Shown here piece by piece: positions 61,934 through 64,000 of a stretch of 64,000 bases of DNA. A program made the position numbers and the translations under genes. Under the pieces are notes generated by a model. It had not been told where the DNA came from and made no database searches. It was given only the letters and a program-made list of their open reading frames with translations. Each line of letters begins with the position of its first letter. Within the stretch, counting starts at the first letter, position 1. The DNA is taken from contig CAYZQO010000024.1 of the NCBI GenBank assembly GCA_964480725.1, forward strand, positions 1-64,000, given 5' to 3'. The DNA comes from JAFGBI01 sp964480725 (GTDB lineage Bacteria > Myxococcota_A > Polyangia > Polyangiales > Polyangiaceae).

Positions 61934-62841
61934 CGAGCCGGCCGCCGGCGGACGAGGCGCACCCGGGCGAGGGCGGGTGGACCGTGGCACGCGTCCTCAC
62001 CTGGGCGACGGAGGACTTCCGCAACCGCGGTCAGGACAGCCCCCGGCTCGAGGCCGAGCTGCTCCTCGCGCAGGTGCTCGGCTGCGATCGGATCCGGCTG
62101 GTCATCGAGGCCCAGCGCTCGCTCGAGGCGGATGAGCTCGGTCGCTACCGCGAGGCCATCAAGCGACGGCGGACTGGGGAGCCCATCGCGTACATCCTCG
62201 GCGAGCGGGAGTTCTACGGTCACCGCTTCCGCGTCGACGCCCGCGTACTGGTGCCGCGCGCGGACACGGAGACGCTGGTGGACGTCGCCCTCGCGCGGAC
62301 GCGCTCGAGGTCGCTCAGCGGCAAGGCCCTCGATCTGTGCACGGGCTCCGGCTGCGTCGCGATCGCCTTCGCGCGGCAGCGCCCCACCTGGGAGGTCACG
62401 GCCGTCGAGATCGAGCCCGGCGCCGCGGCGCTGGCCCGCGAGAACGCCCTGCGCCTCGGGGCCTGGAACGCGCTGCGCGTCCTGGTGGGCGATCTGTTCG
62501 CCCCGCTGGCTCCCGCGGAGCGCTTCGATCTCGTGGTCGGCAACCCCCCGTACGTCGCCGACGCCGAGATCCCCGGGCTCGCGGTCGACGTCCGCGATCA
62601 CGAGCCCCGCCGCGCCCTCGCCGGCGGCGCCGATGGCCTCGATCTGGTGCGCCGGATCGTCGCCGCCGCGCCGGCCTGGCTCGCCCCCGAGGGGGTGCTC
62701 GCGCTCGAGATCGGCTGCGATCAGGGCGCCGCGGCGCGCGCCCTGCTGGCGGACCAGGGCTTCGTCGAGCTCGAGATCACCCGGGACCTGGGGCAGCGGG
62801 ACCGCGTGGTGAGCGGGGTGCTCGGCCCCCGACCCGCCTGA
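61930..62841 (+). CDS. prmC: Peptide chain release factor N5-glutamine methyltransferase
   Basis: 303 residues from GTG 61930. It methylates the Gln of the GGQ motif in release factors using SAM. Visible: helical N-domain (RVLTWATEDFRNRGQDSPRLEAELLLAQVLG), YILGEREFYGHRFRVDARVLVPRADTETLV, SAM loop LDLCTGSGCVAIAFA, acidic AVEIEPGAAALARENA and the catalytic NPPYVAD motif. All key residues are present. Its 3' end overlaps the converging membrane gene by 65 nt. Confidence 0.95.
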   Translation: MTSRPPADEAHPGEGGWTVARVLTWATEDFRNRGQDSPRLEAELLLAQVLGCDRIRLVIEAQRSLEADELGRYREAIKRRRTGEPIAYILGEREFYGHRFRVDARVLVPRADTETLVDVALARTRSRSLSGKALDLCTGSGCVAIAFARQRPTWEVTAVEIEPGAAALARENALRLGAWNALRVLVGDLFAPLAPAERFDLVVGNPPYVADAEIPGLAVDVRDHEPRRALAGGADGLDLVRRIVAAAPAWLAPEGVLALEIGCDQGAAARALLADQGFVELEITRDLGQRDRVVSGVLGPRPA

Positions 62842-64000
62842 GCAGCCCGCCGATCGCCGCGCGCTCGTCCCACGCGAGCGTCAGCAGCAGCAGGGCGAAG
62901 AACGCCGCGACGGAGGCGTTCAGGAGCGCGTTCTGCACGATCTGGTCCGGGCTCGCCAGCGGGCAGAGGGCCATCCCGACCAGCAGCGCGAAGGGCGCTC
63001 CGACGCGCAGGGCGTCGGTCGGCCGCCCCCGGTCCGCCCAGAAGACCGCCGGGAAGAGGGCGAGGTAGATGTAGTAGTAGTTCGCCGGCATCGCCCCGAA
63101 GAAGAGCAGCGTCCCGCCGACCACCAACGCCGCCTGCCAGGGACGCAGGCGCGCCGCGAGGCCCAGCGCGGCGGCGGCGGTCGCCCCCTTGATGAGCGTC
63201 ACCCAGGGCTCGCGGCTGGCCACGATGGCCTCGAGCCGCTCCTGCCAGGCGACGAAGCGCAGCAGGCCGCTCTCGTACCAGAAATCCTGGTGCTCGATCC
63301 CGGGCGCCCAGGCGGCGAGCCGGGGGAAGCCGACGTGCATGACCCAGAAGATGCGGTTGTGCTGCGAGATCTTGGCGAAGAAGTCGCGCCACGGCTCGAG
63401 CCCGAAAGAAACCAGGCTCGTCCCCACCAGGGCGCCGGCGACCACCGCCGCCGCCGCCAGGAAGTCGACCACCGTGCGCCAGCGCGCCCGATCGCGGAAC
63501 GCCTGCGCCACCAGGGCGATGGCGGCACCGAGGAGGAATAGGACCGGGAACACGCGGAAGGCCGCCGCCGCGCCGAGCAGCGCCCCGGCCCACCGCGGCC
63601 GCTCGAGCTTGAGGCACGCCACCCCCGCGGTGAGGAGGAAGAGCCACGGCTGCCGGCAGAACGACCCGCCCGTCCAGGCGTAGCTCGCGAAGAAGTTGTT
63701 GCCGAACAGGATCACGTAGGCGAAGGCCGCCGCCGGCCCGAACGCCCGCAGGACCAGCAGGCCGCCGCCGACCACCACCAGCGTGAGGTCGATGAACGGG
63801 AAGAGCTCGAAGCTCGTCGGCGTGAAGGGGACGGCGTTGGCGAGGGTGCCGCAGACGACGACCCACGACGGAGGCGGGTTGAACCCGAGGTCGAAGAGCA
63901 TCGTCCGCCACCAGGGGACCTCCCAGCCCATGTCGAGCAGCGTTCGCACGTCGCCGCGGAACTCCGCCCACCGCTCGGGCGTGAAGTGCGCGCGCAGCTC
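62777..64000 (-). CDS. Membrane glycosyltransferase-like protein, 5' end outside window
   Basis: The frame stays open to the window edge (ELRAHFTPERWAEFRGDVRTLLDMGWEVPWW), so at least 407 residues with the start unseen; the GTG at 63949 is internal. Ten or so hydrophobic segments, with FDLGFNPPPSWVVVCGTL, AFRVFPVLFLLGAAIALV and GAMPANYYYIYLALFPAVF. The helix-rich plan and aromatic loop recall GT87/DUF2029 or other GT-C mannosyltransferases, as far as can be judged. The C-terminus is a basic, Pro-rich tail. Confidence 0.65.
   Translation of the reverse strand, partial: ELRAHFTPERWAEFRGDVRTLLDMGWEVPWWRTMLFDLGFNPPPSWVVVCGTLANAVPFTPTSFELFPFIDLTLVVVGGGLLVLRAFGPAAAFAYVILFGNNFFASYAWTGGSFCRQPWLFLLTAGVACLKLERPRWAGALLGAAAAFRVFPVLFLLGAAIALVAQAFRDRARWRTVVDFLAAAAVVAGALVGTSLVSFGLEPWRDFFAKISQHNRIFWVMHVGFPRLAAWAPGIEHQDFWYESGLLRFVAWQERLEAIVASREPWVTLIKGATAAAALGLAARLRPWQAALVVGGTLLFFGAMPANYYYIYLALFPAVFWADRGRPTDALRVGAPFALLVGMALCPLASPDQIVQNALLNASVAAFFALLLLTLAWDERAAIGGLLRRVGGRAPRSPRGPAAPGPG

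Overview
The window is a high-GC stretch of a draft genome: two runs of exactly 100 N mark scaffold gaps of unknown length. It most resembles the Polyangia/Myxococcota (myxobacteria and relatives). The signs are many secreted lipoproteins with Gly/Ala/Thr-rich linkers, paired DUF4215-type Cys-rich repeat proteins, a DUF3634-like protein, a GldA/F/G-like ABC cluster with a DUF4340 protein, a PAS hybrid histidine kinase and an ECF sigma/FecR pair. This placement rests on protein style and gene content, not on a marker gene. No rRNA, tRNA, CRISPR array, prophage or intact transposon was recognised.

Layout. 1-5.9 kb: the N-terminus of a glutathione S-transferase-like protein, a Uma2-family nuclease, a lipoprotein alpha/beta hydrolase, a small ORF overlapping a nucleotidyltransferase (possible toxin-antitoxin pair), a palindromic intergenic element, primosomal helicase PriA and septation protein YciB. 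5.9-15.8 kb: a GH114-like lipoprotein, a hybrid histidine kinase, gene fragments around gap 1, an MFS transporter, a GH10 xylanase-like lipoprotein broken by gap 2, and hypothetical proteins. 15.8-22.3 kb: a large membrane glycosyltransferase-like protein, a Uup-type ABC-F ATPase and a coupled envelope-protein pair. 22.3-36.5 kb is a cell-surface region. It has an intergenic block with four copies of a repeat, two secreted lipoproteins, an ECF sigma/FecR/envelope operon read divergently from them, and two tandem giant Cys-rich fibro-slime proteins.

36.5-48.4 kb: a CorA-type transporter with an extra N-terminal region, an AmpG-like permease, deoC, an isolated FliO-FliP-like pair closed by an intrinsic terminator, and a GldA-GldF-GldG-DUF4340 operon behind a good sigma70-type promoter, followed by an MFS protein. 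48.6-64 kb: a GH57 protein, pheT, a beta-barrel candidate, a lipoprotein with a hexanucleotide Gly-Thr repeat, a polytopic protein with an isoprenylcysteine-methyltransferase-like end, a NarM-MoaC-like fusion, a ClpB-like protein with a ruined first ATPase domain, a prepilin peptidase, a WxxGxW lipoprotein, prmC and a membrane glycosyltransferase-like gene cut by the window end.

How the parts may work together. The 22-36 kb block reads as a surface-matrix module: an ECF sigma with its FecR partner, Cys-rich lipoproteins, and two surface proteins that share an upstream element. The regulatory link is inferred. The most unusual single genes are the NarM-MoaC fusion, the ClpB homologue whose first nucleotide-binding domain lacks Walker A and B residues, and the fibro-slime paralogues that carry unrelated cassettes inside an otherwise near-identical domain.
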